Shown: one piece after another, positions 22,043-39,372 of the stretch
How the letters are laid out: every line of letters begins with the position of its first letter
Position numbering within the stretch: position 1 is the stretch's first letter
NCBI GenBank assembly: GCA_949318235.1
Contig: OX439131.1
Span: forward strand, 36,226,805 to 36,290,804
Length of the DNA: 64,000 nt
Reading direction: 5' to 3'
Source of the DNA: Ecdyonurus torrentis
Lineage: Eukaryota > Arthropoda > Insecta > Ephemeroptera > Heptageniidae
The notes under the pieces: generated by a model
What the model was told of the DNA's origin: nothing
Database searches by the model: none
The model's input: only the letters and a program-made list of their open reading frames with translations
Translations under genes and position numbers: made by a program

Positions 22043-23458
22043 GAGAGCGCAAAAATAGTCCATAATATATGAACTCAAAATATTTATGGTTTCAGGTATT
22101 TATATTTATAGTAGAAAAAATAAAAATGATGATATGAATAATATGAAAGAACACGAAGTATAAATCACATTTTTATTTTATTTTTTAACATTACATTTTT
22201 TTACATATTATGTACATTTTGATTTTAAAATTGCTTATGACTGAATATATATCATTCAAAGTGCTGTAAAAAGGGTAAACTTTTCAAATTGCGTGTTTTT
22301 ATTGCATGGTATATTTTAAAGCAGTTTTTCTTTTGCTTCATGAGAAATATAACTGAATTTTAAGGTTTTTAATTTATACTATTAAATGAAGTTAATACAA
22401 TATAATTTTCCTTATCATTAAATCATGTTAAAGTATATCATGCGTCATTAAAAAAAAAATTCGGTTCTGTGTAGTTTTTTCAATGATCGCATAAGGCATG
22501 GTCCTGCATTGCCATAGGATAGGTAGAGGTTATCCACCATTTTCCTTTTTTTTTTTTTTTTTTTTTTTTTTGGTTACACCTAGCCGCTGATAATTAAAAT
22601 TGTATAGAATGAAGTATATAACTTTCACTGGAGTTTGTATGAATAAAAATTACTGACTTCTGTGGTATTTGGTATTATTTGCATTTTTTTTAAAAAACAC
22701 TTGAAAAGTTTACTTGTAAAAAGAATAATATTTGCTAATAAAATTAATGATTCATTAATAAGTTTAAACTATAAGACTAATAATTTGATCAAGGATTTAT
22801 ATATTATAAGGTAAACTAAATAACAAAATTAACTTTTGCGTAAACGAGAAGAAAAAATTAATATTATGTTTACCTTTTACTTTCATCTCATCTTCCTCAT
22901 CTTTTTTTCAACGTTACTTTTTCTACAAATTTTGGTAACTTTTATTAGTTTACATAGGAATTTTATAATATTATATGTTTTGGTTACTATTTAATTATTA
23001 TCTAAATCTAAGCTGCACAAATTTGATGGTAATGTTAGTAACTATAGGAAATATGTTAGTGTTGCATTTGCAAAATTATGTAAAAAAAATATTTTCTTAA
23101 TTATACTGTAAGCATATATTAAATTAAACCATTTTACATTTGAAAAGGTATTTTATTATCATATAAAAGTATTTTAAAAATTAAATATTTTACATGTAAT
23201 TTAATTTCATCAACTTTTAATATACATATATAGGGACAAAAACAAATGACGTAATAATGGTATAACATTTTCAGCAATATTTGTTCGTTAACATAATTTA
23301 TGCTATACTGCCATAATAAATATGTTACATTATGTAACTTTAATAGCATAAAAATATTAAGTTGAACAGCATGATTTTTTATTTTGTTCTAATTTAGCAA
23401 CATTTATCTTAATAACATAAACAAAGCATACATTATACGTAATTTCTTCTTTCCGTAT

Positions 23459-24283
23459 AGGGACCGGATCTCCAGTTTGTTCAGTTTTTGAATTATGCAT
23501 GCTAGAGGTAACATCTGAGTTCAGATGTCCATGAATCATGAAGTTTTATTGCCAAATATGTAAAAAAGTTTGAACTGAAAAAAACTGTTTTTGGAATTTC
23601 GTAAACTGGGTCAGTTTTTTAAGTTTTTGTCAATTTTGTCAATTTTTTTTTTCAGTTTTTGCAAACTGAAAATAGACTTTTAAAGTACAAAAACTTAGAA
23701 TTACGTGTTTTAACAAAAAATTAAATATTTTGAAATAATTATTAAAGCATATCTCAAAAATTTTATAAGAATACTTCAAAATCTAACTGAAAAGGCATTG
23801 AATTTTTTCTTTCTTAATAATATTTATTGTTGCATAGAATTATATGATTTTTAATTAAAAAAATCTACCATTGCGCATATAAAATAATAGTAATAACCAC
23901 ATTTCATTTTCATCATTGCGCATTATTATTTTTTACAATTTTCTGTTTAATTGTCACCAAATATCTCTATAAAATATGTGAATTCAACTGAACACAATAA
24001 AATAATAATAAAAAAACTTTGTTTATAATTAACAGATTTTTTCAATATAGTTTTATTTTCATAAATAATCAAGATGTAGTATCTTGAAATAATATGAATC
24101 ATTCTTTATTGATAACTTTTTGAATTTATGTTTAAAAATATCAAAATTCATTTTCACTGTTTTTGTATAATTGAACTGAAAGTGAACTGATTTTGCTATT
24201 TTGAAAACTGATTATGCGAAAAAACTGAATTGAATTCAGTGAAAAAAAAAATGCAGTTTTTCAAAACTGAAAATCCGGTCCCT
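23459..24283. mobile_element. Non-autonomous DNA transposon, hAT-like ends (825 bp)
   Basis: Ends are AGGGACCGGATCTCCAGTTT and, inverted, AGGGACCGGATTTTCAGTTTT. The interior is AT-rich and full of AACTGAA/TTCAGTT motifs on both strands near the ends. There is no ORF. The ends resemble hAT termini, but I could not see an 8-bp target duplication. Confidence 0.55.
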
Positions 24284-24289
24284 TATAAT

Positions 24290-27200
24290 AAGATTGAAAC
24301 AAAATCCGTTGTTGTTTACAATTCAAGACATGGATTTAAAATCGATATATTAATATTTCGAAGTATTTATAATATTATTTATATGTATATTTAAAAATTT
24401 TATATATATATATTTTTTTAAAGATGAAGTTTCCAGTCATGGTTGTATCATTAATCATTTTTAATCTACACAATGTTGTATCTTTCGGTACCAGTCTGTT
24501 GAGTATTGAGTTGTGTGTATATGTATGTATATTTAATATCTATACAAACAGTGCTCAGTTTTTCAAAACATGTGTCACGTACTTCAAGATATTGAAAGAA
24601 TAAGAAAATAATACTTTACTCGACATATCCAATATTCCATCAATATTATTGAAACTTGGATAAGGCGTCTTTATGTCATCTTAAAATGTGTACGCATCAT
24701 GTATATCATAATATAGAAAAGAGATAGAGATAGATAGAGAGAGAGAGAGACTTAAAAATGAAACATAATAATGTAACATACGTTCGGACGAATCGTTTTT
24801 CAAGACAAATTGTTAATATATCATATTTTCTTTACTAGTTTCGGAAAGTTAAATTTTTCAGTCTGATATGTAAGACTAAATAGATCAAGTTCAATGTAAA
24901 TATCTTCACTACTTTTTTTTTTTTTTTTCCTTTCACAAAACATTGAGTACAACTAATGGTAAAAAGAGCAACTGCAGAATACACCTTAACCAAAAAAAAG
25001 GCATCTAAATTGTGCAAATCATTTCTAATTTATGATTCGTTTTGTATACCTCCAACACATACACCCTTTGAATTTCAATATTTTCTTGTGTACAAAGTGT
25101 AACCACACCATATATAATAAAAAGAATAACCTATATAATGTAACCTTATATATTTCTTTAACCTATATTATAAAAGTTGTCACATATGGAATATTTTAAT
25201 ATAAAAAGAAGCATTTATATCATGGATTGTACTTCAAAAGTTTTGACAAGTTTTGAAATATTTATCATACATGTATTGTTCACTGCATGCTGTTTTTTTC
25301 TTCCTTCCTTTTCTTCTTTTTTTCTTTTCTTTTAGTTCTTATAATACACTTACTGCTTTAAAGCCTCGATAATTAATATCATATACACATTTATTTAATT
25401 CATATCGAAGATTTGCATGGATGGATTTTTTTTTGTCTCGAAGGCAGTAAGTAAGAGACAGTTTTTTTATTGTTATTGAAAATATAAAAGTTAAATCTAT
25501 ATGTGATTTTTTACGAGACATTTGTAGAAAAGTATTAATAAAATGATGAGTAATACGATTTCCTTAAAATGCTCATGGTCTAATCAGTAATAAAAGACTC
25601 ACAATAAGATACATTTTTGCCCAAAATGTTATTATAATAATTTTAAGCATAATATTAAACAATATATAAACATATATTAGTTGATAATTGAATGAAATCG
25701 CCAATAAAATTGAATTTTATAATATGTTATAAATCAAATAATGCTAAAATGGTGCCCTGTTATTAGACTTTGCACTACATAAAAGCCAAATAAATATCTA
25801 TATAAATAAAGTAGCTTTTTATCAATAAAATGCTATCAGTTAATACTTATAAAAAAATCAATAATATTTTATGTTATATTAATAAAATTGAAAGAAATAA
25901 TAATGAATAATGGTTTAAAGTCACTAGAGGAAAAAAAAAAAGCACTCGCTTATTCGTCATAAACACAATGTATAAGAAAATAATAATAATAATTAATAAT
26001 GATAAAACACAAGAAGAACAACGATAAAGTATATATGCAAAGGTATAAAATTTATAGCTTTATTAAAAAGGTAATTACAATAAGTACGTACACATGTCTG
26101 ATATTTTATAGTAAACTTAAATATATATGTTATAATATTTCATATCACCATATGTAATAAAATTTACGTATATAAACATCAGAAAACATTAAAAGTCATG
26201 ATAATATTTTCACACAATATTATAGCTTAATATAAAATAAGCATTAATTATGATTTATTACAAGTTTTACAGAAATTTCATATATACACATACTCTCTTT
26301 AATACTATTTATTTTATTACTCTCTCTTTCTAGCTCTTTCTATTTTTTTTAATGTATATAATTTTTGCATATAGTCGCATACAATATCAAAGAACGTAAT
26401 GAACTGAACATGAAATTGCTACAGGAAAGCCACTCCCTTACTCAAGGGAATTAAATACACGAATGCATTAACTAAAATTTATAGAAACTGTAAGTACTGT
26501 ATATTATGTACTGCATACTTTTAACTTAATATTTATATTTTTTCTTCTCTATATATCATAACATTGTATTAAACTTATAGTTTTTTGTTATTAAAAAAAG
26601 GAAAATACAAAAATATTAACAAAGAAAAAGAAATAGTTTGATTTAATGGACCAAACAATTGCAGTTGCATTTTTTATTCAGGTTGATTTTTTTTTTTTTT
26701 TTTTTTTTTTGCGAGACATGACGTATAGTAGTGCAGGCATGATATGGTTTTAGGTCAAAATAATAGTTCCAAAGTTGATTTTTTGACATTTTGTACCCGC
26801 AGTACTATAAGTAACAAAATATCAAAATACCTCCTTTCAAAAACGCTTGCGTCATCCCGAAAAATCCGAAAATTGGCGCCCCCATGTAAACACCTATAAC
26901 TTCAATTGGAAATAACATATTTTTAAAAATCTAAAATATATATTCTTTATCACTCATTAGGTTTATGTGTGTTGAATTTCACAAGGCTAAGCCGAAAATT
27001 GGGGGAGAAAACTAACATTCAATGGTGGCGCGATCTTAAAAATTGGCTGTGGCTTGAAAAATATGCAAATTATCAAAATAAATTTGAAATAAGAAATAAA
27101 GTAGACAACCTAAGGATTATTTTTATATATTAACAGTTAATATTGGACCAGCGGTAAAGGAGATACAAAAAAAAGAAGGTCAGAATTTTGAAGGTCAGAT

Positions 27201-27330
27201 TTCTATGCTAAAATACGACAAATTCGAATTCCATACTTGAAGGGCAAATATGACCCATTATTTAGTCATTTTAGACATGATGTAAACAAATATTGTTTTT
27301 AATCATCATTTATCAACACCCCCTTTGAAT
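24290..27330. other. Intergenic, AT-rich, no supported gene
   Basis: Short GA run near 24740, poly-T runs at 24909-24929 and 26689-26710. From 26710 to 27335 the composition is less AT-skewed (GGCGCCCCCATG at 26875) and may be the body of an old repeat, but I cannot define its ends. Confidence 0.5.
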
Positions 27331-27335
27331 TTGAC

Positions 27336-27550
27336 GGGTTTTAGAAAATAATTTGCAGATTTATGCAACACCAGAAATTAGGGTAGTTTGATTTATTTTA
27401 AGAGTGTAGGGTCTATTTTTAACTTTTAATTTGATGAAAACTGTTAAATTTTCAAATTAAGAGCTAAAATTACACCTTACACCCTTAAAATAAATTAAAC
27501 TACCCTAATTTCTGGGGTTGCAAAAATGCGCAAATTATTTTCTAAAACCC
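27336..27550. mobile_element. Palindromic MITE (215 bp)
   Basis: The ends read GGGTTTTAGAAAATAATTTG. The symmetry continues through CCAGAAATTAGGGTAGTTT and TATTTTAAG..TGTAGGGT almost to the centre, so nearly the whole element is one hairpin of about 95 bp per arm. Confidence 0.75.
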
Positions 27551-27554
27551 TTTT

Positions 27555-30390
<2,836 letters not shown>

Positions 30391-30393
30391 TCA

Positions 30394-30665
30394 AATGTTA
30401 GATAATGGAGATAAACTGTTCATTGAATCACATATTATTGCCCAAAGCCTTCCGTAGCCCCATGGTAGCCCCTCAAACTTGCGCTCATCCTGCGAGATAT
30501 GCAACCTGCTACAAACATTTTCTATAATAAAACCGTAACTATGACGTATAAGATACGGGAAGAGTTGCATATCTCGCAGGATGATCACTAGTTTGCGGGG
30601 CTACTGAAGGGTTTTAGGTCATCATATATGAGTTTATGAACAGTTCTCTCTCATTATCTAACATT
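30394..30665. mobile_element. MITE with about 100-bp inverted arms
   Basis: Outer ends AATGTTAGATAATG(G/A)GA and the inner arm TAGCCCC(T/G)CAAACT followed by CATCCTGCGAGATATGCAAC are inverted copies of each other (30467-30507 and 30564-30604). The loop is about 55 bp. No coding capacity. Confidence 0.7.
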
Positions 30666-30964
30666 GAAGGAGTCCATGTTGCAACCCTGAACTTTCTCCT
30701 TTAAGCATAGATAAAAGTATTGAGTAGTATTAGTATTTAGTATTGAGTTTTCATATGTGCTGGTTTGTAAAGTATGTATATTCATTTGAAGAAATATTAA
30801 AAAAATTATGCCTGTACCAATGAATTGTTTCGTCTCAACCACACCGAATTTTTCGTGTCCTCTAATTTATAGCAAACATAAAATTTGGGCAACAAAAAAT
30901 TCAGTATTATAATAAATGTTTTTTTTTTTTAGTTTATCTGATTTCTATAAATACACGAACTGAC

Positions 30965-30996
<32 letters not shown>

Positions 30997-31435
30997 CCCG
31001 GTCTGCCAATAATTGAGATAAAAAGATTGGGGTGCACCAAGCACGGAAAAATATATAATAATAAAATAAAAATCTCAAGCTGTACACACTTGATTGTGAT
31101 AATATATTTTACCATTGAAAAACTCGCTCTTATTTGCAATGTTATTATCATGAGAAAAATAAGCGCTGAATTTGAATAGTAAAATATATTATATCACAAG
31201 CTTGTGTTGTATACAACATGGTTATGCGCATTTACAACATAATACTTTGTTATACTGGACGTAGCTTTGGAAAAATAGAGTAACATTGCAAGTACAGCTA
31301 TGTTACTTTAGTGTTGAAAAGTAATTTTGCTGTAGAACATAGTTAAGTCGTCAGTCTCTTCTTTAAGTGATTAATTTTTTTATGCAGTTATATTGAATGT
31401 TTTCCATGATATATGATATATAGGTTCTTACTTAT

Positions 31436-31752
31436 AAGTTCGTTTTGCAAACTAGACACAAATATTGAGCCAGCTTCGATATTTTTGTTAAGAACACCTG
31501 ATAATGACGTCACTGCCTGTTTACGACGTTTATATGTATATGGTTGATCATTGTTGTTTCTTCGTTAGAACGTTAGACCTGATAAGAATGAACAAAACTT
31601 TAAAAAAATCAAAAAAAAAAAGTTCCCATGCTCAACAGCGACTCACTTTTATCGGCTCAAAAAACAAGGTCAACCAATGAATATGTGTATTTTTTTGAGG
31701 CAGCCCAATCATTGTAAAAGAGCCTCACCATTCTTTACAGAACAAACTATGA
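31436..31752. repeat. Dispersed repeat, copy 1 (second copy at 49861-50580)
   Basis: The two loci share, in order, CAAACTA.ACACAAATATTGAG, TTAAGAACACCTGAT.ATGACGTCACT, GACCTGATAAGAATGAAC, CATGCTCAAC, CAACCAATGAAT and CCAATCATTG. Both carry TGACGTCA at the same place. The family is not recognised. Confidence 0.7.
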
Positions 31753-31770
31753 ATAATATTAAACAACTGA

Positions 31771-31943
31771 TTATTGACTAGTAAAGGAACAACGGTTTTG
31801 AGGCTGACTATAAGTGATTTCGGTTACATCCGCTTCCGTTTCTCCTTTCTACGCATGCGCAGTAAGTCAAAAACGGAAGCGGAGATATGAGCAAAATTGC
31901 TTATAGTCGGCTTCAAAACAGTTGTTCCTTTATCAGTCAATAA
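31771..31943. mobile_element. MITE, TTATTGACTxxTAAAGGAACAAC family, copy 1
   Basis: Ends TTATTGACTAGTAAAGGAAC and, inverted, TTATTGACTGATAAAGGAAC. The arms include CGGTTACATCCGCTTCCGTTT and the centre CTACGCATGCGCAGTAAG. The element at 53748-53909 is the same family. Confidence 0.75.
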
Positions 31944-32166
31944 TATAATTAGATTTTTAGTAACAAACAAATAATTGTTTACAAAGTTCACTGTATTAGA
32001 TTATATAAAAATAAACGCTACTTTATAAATCAATGTAAATTTACAAAACAACACTATCTTCTATAGGGGATTATAATAGTAACCATAATTCAAACAGAAA
32101 TGGAAATCCTGCCTTTAGGTCTTATTTGTTATAATAGTTCTCTTACTTATAACTTTTTGTGCTGTC

Positions 32167-32366
32167 NNNNNNNNNNNNNNNNNNNNNNNNNNNNNNNNNN
32201 NNNNNNNNNNNNNNNNNNNNNNNNNNNNNNNNNNNNNNNNNNNNNNNNNNNNNNNNNNNNNNNNNNNNNNNNNNNNNNNNNNNNNNNNNNNNNNNNNNNN
32301 NNNNNNNNNNNNNNNNNNNNNNNNNNNNNNNNNNNNNNNNNNNNNNNNNNNNNNNNNNNNNNNNNN
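32167..32366. other. Assembly gap of 200 N
   Basis: Exactly 200 N, probably a gap of unknown size, immediately before a CTTT microsatellite that likely broke the assembly. Confidence 0.98.
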
Positions 32367-32943
<577 letters not shown>

Positions 32944-32949
32944 TGGTTC

Positions 32950-34857
32950 AGATTTAGAGGGTATTTTGACCTGGCTTTACAAATGTCTCTATTTATTTTA
33001 GCAATAAAAAATATTTTATTGTTTTATTTTCGTAAAAATTGCAAATAAAAATTTAAAATTAAAATTAAAAAAAAATAAATAAAATATTCATTCATTTTGT
33101 TTCCAACTAACACGTGTCGAGAAGATTATGCAATGTTATATTTATATTTCGCAAGCATAAATATGCACAAGAAAAAAAATTACGTTTCCTTACAGTTAGT
33201 ACCAACTGGCTATCAATTTTATAATTCTACACAGTATTTTCTTTTATTTCGGGTCCTTAAAATTCTTAAACCGTCCTAATAATATTATACTGAAGACAAA
33301 TAAACCGTTTGATATTATAGTTATTGTTTGCCTTTAAAATTTTGCAGTTTCATTTTAATATTTTACTGTACATGAATGAAAACATTGTTCTCTTTCTATT
33401 ATAATGCAAATCGTAATGTTACATGCATTTACATATTAATGTATCTACGCTTTTGTGTTAACAGATTTAATGCACCATTAAAGTGCTTCCAGCAAGCTCT
33501 CTTTAAAACTCTTTTTGTATGCGTTTTGTTTGTTGTTGATATAGTTACCGTTTATACTTATAATAATAAATATCTTTTTATCCAGTACAACTATTCCCAT
33601 TAATTTAATGTCCATAGCAAAATTAGTTTGAGTATTTTTTTTTATTCTAAAATAATTAAGTTATAAAAGTAGTAAAATACTTGATGAAAATAACTTGATT
33701 AAATCAGAAATAAATATACATGTCTGAATCAACTTTGGTAAACTTTCAACTCAAAGGCCAATGGTTTCAAAATTTAATAAAATTAGAAAAAAAAATATTT
33801 GTTTTTATAATTCAAACTTTGAACATTCAAACTGTCTGTTTACTCACTGTTAATTAATTAAATATGAGCAAGTCCACTTTCTCGAAGTATATTTTACGAT
33901 ATATTTGTTTTTATTTGCTTAAAATTTATTCGTATACTGAAGAAAACTTTATTTTTTTAAGTGCGTATACTAATAAAATGATATAAAAAGTTCTTAATTA
34001 TTTTGACTTGTTATCAATATGACATATTTGTAGAGGATATTTAAATACAGACCGATCAATGAGTGTCGGTATATCTTAATGATGCATGACTTTAAATAAA
34101 GAAAAACGTTAGGATGTCAACTTTAAAATTAAATTGCAATCTCATTGAACCATCAATTTATAATTTTAATGGTGTAAATCAATTCTTATGTCAAAGATTA
34201 GTTTTTTATTTGTAAGTATTATTTTTTATGAGTTATTACAGATAAATCATGGTAATTGATGCTCGATTAATGCACATTTTTAAAAATATATCGCGAACTA
34301 TTCCATTAATCCCACAGAAAAGCTATCAAATATATATTTTTTAAACCCATAATTTAAATTTTATTTCTTATTTTCCGCCCAGCAATAAGCAAGAAAAAAT
34401 AAATAAACACAAATAAAGGTGGAAATCAAATTGTTTTTTTTTTCCACCTATTTTCAAGAAAGCTTTTTTTTAGTTATAAATAAATTCATTTTTTGTGGTT
34501 TATATTTTCAATTCTATCAATTCCATTTACAAATATAAATGACAACAGAGCAGCTTATTTAATTATCTTTTTAATTTTCTCAGATTTCAATGATATTGTT
34601 TTAATAAAAATTAAATATATTATAATGTACTTGTGTATAATATACGAAAACTACATATTTAACAATTAAAAAAATATATCAACAATTCATTTTAACTGAA
34701 GTAGGAACCTGTGCTTATTCCATTTATGAATAATACAAATTTTTTTTTTTTCACTGTTAAAATATTTAAAATGAAACATCTGCAGAGCATTTTGACATGT
34801 CATGTTATTATATTATTGATTTCAATCAATATATTAAATTGATAACAGCACAATTTG

Positions 34858-34912
<55 letters not shown>

Positions 34913-35550
34913 GTATATAAATACTTAATTAGTTTATATATTACTTTGAAGTTTCGCACAATATTCCGACAAAGAGCATTATTAAATGTTTTCATTAACT
35001 TTTACATAATAATATAATAAGCCACTATATTATTATGAAAAAACCTATCATGATATTCAAAACTCAAATCAGCAGTTCTCTTTTAACCTATTATTTTAAA
35101 TATTAACATGATTCGAAAATAAAACTTATACTTTATGAATTTCTAATCAATATTGTGTCTATAATCTTTTAAATTATTATTACAAACTAATCCATTAAAA
35201 AAAGTATATGTTAAATGTTAATGACTGTTTGGTTTGTACTGATAAGTCCATCATACACTTTTAAAATATTATTATAAAGGCAATGAACTATATAAATAAA
35301 TATCTATATAAATATACTAAAATGCTGTCAGTCTAACGTCAATATATTAGATGGTTACTATTAGTCAATTTTTGAATATAGCATACTAATAGTAAAATCA
35401 ATATTTAAGATTTTAATCAATTATCCTTTTATATCTTTCAACTTTTTTATTTTTTTAAGTAGAAAACTTTAATAAATTTTATAGCATATGATAATGAAAA
35501 TTAATAAAAATAAATCCAATATGTCAATATAAATTTAGCAGGCGTGATAT
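32950..35550. other. Intergenic, AT-rich, no supported gene
   Basis: Only a TA run (34859-34910) and short poly-A/T tracts stand out. Confidence 0.6.
34859..34910. repeat. (TA)n microsatellite
   Basis: Uninterrupted TA dinucleotides. Confidence 0.95.
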
Positions 35551-35551
35551 T

Positions 35552-35958
35552 AAAGTCCTTGTCAACTTAATTTTTTTTATCATTTAGAATACTATAGACT
35601 GATAACTACCATACCTTAATATCCATGAATTAGACGCCATCTCGTTGATTTTGTATTTATTTTCGTTTATTTTCCTTTTTGCGGTTATATCACGTATCTG
35701 ACGTCACAATATACCGCCGCCAATCACAGTCATCGCTCTGGTCACGTGATAAATTTAAGCCCCTCCCTCAAGTTCTTTGCCCATATCACGGCCCCATCGG
35801 TACATTGTGACGTCAGATACGTGATATAACCGCAAAAAGGAAAATAAACGAAAATAAATACAAAATCAACGTGATGGTGTCTAATTCATGGATAATAAGG
35901 TATGATAATTATCAGTCTAGTATTCTAAATGATAAAAAGGTAAGTTGACAAGGGCTTT
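35552..35958. mobile_element. MITE with about 155-bp inverted arms (407 bp)
   Basis: The left arm starts AAAGTCCTTGTCAACTTA and the right arm, inverted, AAAGCCCTTGTCAACTTA. Symmetry continues through CTAATTCATGGAT, TTGATTTTGTATTTATTTTC and GCGGTTATATCACGTATCTG to ACGTCACAAT. The 85-bp centre is unique. TGACGTCA lies in both arms (35699-35706, 35808-35815). Confidence 0.8.
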
Positions 35959-35959
35959 T

Positions 35960-38430
35960 TGTGTATATTTTTCATTTAATTTTGATGAAAAATACGTACA
36001 ATTTAACCAAAGTTAAACGTTCATTCAGATCACTATTGATTTTAACCCGTTTATAATTTGAAAGTATTGGTATTAATTTTAAAAATGTAATAAATTTGTG
36101 TAAACTGTAAATTATTAATAACTATGGTCGGAAATACATATTTTATTTCTTTAAAAATTTGAGAAATTTTGTACGAAATCATAAATGTGAGTCGATTTAT
36201 AAACGTCATCTAATAAAAATTGTAGATGAAAAATTAATTATAATACAAATAATATATACCCAAGTTCAATGTTTGTTTAATGTTATAGTTTAATCATACA
36301 TACCATAATTTATTAATGTATAGTACATACGTTATCTAATTGCATATTGACTGCATTAAATTTACTCACAGATGAGGACACGATAAATGATTGATAGAAC
36401 GTAACATAACCACATTTCGCATTGTATGACGTATGAAAATGTGAATGTGTTGTGTTGGACAGTATGACATACGACGTGTCAGCATTTCATGTGTGTACGT
36501 GAGTCAATGTGGCAAACTCTTTCAACCATTATACAACATTTAACTCATTATGTAAAAACATTAAAAAAAAAATAGAAAAAAAAAAAAAGAAAAAAAAAAA
36601 AACTGTAGAAAAAAAAAGTCTTGTAATTAAATTTATTTTTACGTAAGTTTATTTTCAGGTGTTAAGAAGTTGGCACTAGCATCCAGAGAGACAGACAGAC
36701 AGAATCGTCAGAAAATAAGTTTTAATTAAATAAAATCAAAGAAAATATATTACAATATGTAAATAATTACGATATATAAATATAGCATAGCATGGTTTTC
36801 ACTTGAAAGTATTCCTGTGTAAACTATAACCATTAATTTTCTTATAGTATATAAAATTTACAAGATGTTTAAACTGTAGAAAATTTTCAACAAGAAACAG
36901 CGCACTAGAGAATGTAAATATTATTTTCTACTTCAACAAGTTTTCTGATAGATTTAATTTGTAACGTTTTTTGTTAAATTAAAATATTGTTAGTCATGTC
37001 AAATAAATTAATATAAGTTAAGATAAAACTTATGTGTATAAAGCATAATAAATAGATGAATCTCAATTCTCTGCTACATGAAAGTGTAAACTTTGAAAAT
37101 TAAAAAAAAAAATAATAATTATGATAGTAATAAAGATGTAATCTTTGATCTTTCTTCCTTAAAGTAAGTAGATTGAAAACTTAAACACATTACGAGTTCC
37201 TTATTTTGTGTCCGTATTTTATCAACTAAAATAAGTTATATTTTAAGAGATAAGTCTAAAACTTAGAAACAACATTTTGAATCATATCTTGTTACTGTTT
37301 TCAATAGAAGTAGCTCACATTAAATATGATTCACCATTTTTTTTCTTTATACTCAAATATTTTGCACAAGTTTATGTTTCCATGTCACGTCTTCACGATC
37401 AAAAACATCAAACTTCTTTAAGATAATGCTAGCGTAAGAAACATGAAATTTATATTTTTTTTATCATATTCTTTATTTTAGTTTACACCTCACATTTTAT
37501 TTTTATACAGACGATCAAAAGTTTAGAATATAAATTTTGGTAAAAATATTAAACTTTTTTTTTTTTAAATATGAAAGGTGAAAATATTTAAAAGAGGTTA
37601 AAAATACTTTTTAACAAGAAAAGTTCGTAACTTTTGTTTATTCATAAATTTTTTATTTTTACATAGTTTGGGATCACTGGAAATATTGTGTTAATTATAA
37701 GCGTTAGGGTTCACCGTACAAAATTCTGAATTATATATATAATTTTTTTTTTTAGAGTTTTATTCAATAAGATTAAAATGTAAAATTTGACATTTTTTTC
37801 TCTTCTTTATTGCAATTATAAACTACCCTCTGCTTTTTTTTTAAATTGCATCGTCAACTTTTTTTAAAGCACTTTCCTTTTGAATTGAAGTAATTTAATA
37901 ATTTACTCGCCCAAGAATGATAAAAACTTTTTATGGTTTTATCTGTCACGTGTATATTTATATTTATTTTTTTACTTAAGGACTTTTATTATTATTATTA
38001 TTATTTTGGCTGTAAAACCCACCAAAACCAAAAATAAAAAGTGTAGATATAACTAAATTTATTCCAATTTTAAAAGTATAATTTATGAAATTAAAAAAAT
38101 AATCCTCAAGAGAAAGCAATACGTATATTTAATTCATATTGTATATGTGTTGAAAAATTACCTTACTTTTTTAGATTGTCATATTGGTCTACAGGGATGC
38201 AAACAGGCATACAAACTTTTTTTTTTTTTTTTTTTTTTTTTTGAAGTCTTGTACTCAACGGTATAGTGAAATAATTTTTCTTCTTTCTCTATGAAATATT
38301 TTAGAAGTGAACACTTATGAATGCGTAACGGTTTACATAATATACTAAATTATATAATATAGTTTTTTTAATGGACTTCTCGTTTGAGTAAAAAGTCATA
38401 TGATGAAGAAAATGTTTCAGTTTCAGATAT
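35960..38430. other. Intergenic, AT-rich, no supported gene
   Basis: Poly-A-rich stretch at 36563-36620 and a poly-T at 38216-38242. No ORF or palindrome of note. Confidence 0.6.
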
Positions 38431-38574
38431 GGTGCAAACCAGTTGTTGGCAGGTCCCGATTGTTGGTAGTTAACATTATTTGCATTGTGTTTATTGAAAA
38501 ATTAAATAAAAATTATTAGCTCGTCAACCAATTAAGCAAGAGACTTGAAACTGGAAAATTTGGATACCCAGGGT

Positions 38575-39341
38575 CAGTGGCGGCCCGTCAAATTGGGCGC
38601 CCGGGGGATAAACTTGCGGTGCGCCCCCACCCGCCCGTAGAAATAGTATAATGAATCGAATGGGGCGAAGCCCCCTTATTGCGCCGCAGGCGCGATTTTT
38701 TGGGTGCCACGCCCCTTTTTGGCAGAAAATGCAAGATTTAGTATACTAAAAAGAATTTGCTATTACAATTCAAGTTCTTCAAATTTAATATTTTTTACAC
38801 CATTTGAGCATAAAATTGAAGAAAAATGTTGATATTTTTTTCTTCAATATATAAGAACATGATTCTAAATTGCGTTTTAAAAATAAAATTTCTTTACGAC
38901 AGCTTATAAGTAGAGCCCGGATTCGTAGGCAAAGTGCCTTTAATATGCACCGGGTCTATTTTGTTCAAACTTCAAAATATATCTCCATCGATCGTAAGAA
39001 GGTGGTCAGGAAAATCCAATAAAAAAGTGCCTTTTTTGGTTTTTGTTGGTTTTCACGCCTTTTTTTCTTAAAAGTGCCTTTATTGCCTTTTTTTTTTTAA
39101 ACATTTGCACAAATTTGTACTAAAAATGCAAAAAAAAAAAAAAGAAAAAAAATGATTTCCAATTTTTATTTATTAAAAAAAGTTAAAATTTAAAAAATAA
39201 TAAATTTATTGATATAATAAAAAACATTCATACTATTAATTTTTTTCTTTATTGCTAAATGTATCTAAATAACTCTTAAAGTAATTATAAATATTTATAA
39301 AAACAAAGTACTTCATATTTATTTGCCTTTTTTTCTTGCCT

Positions 39342-39372
<31 letters not shown>

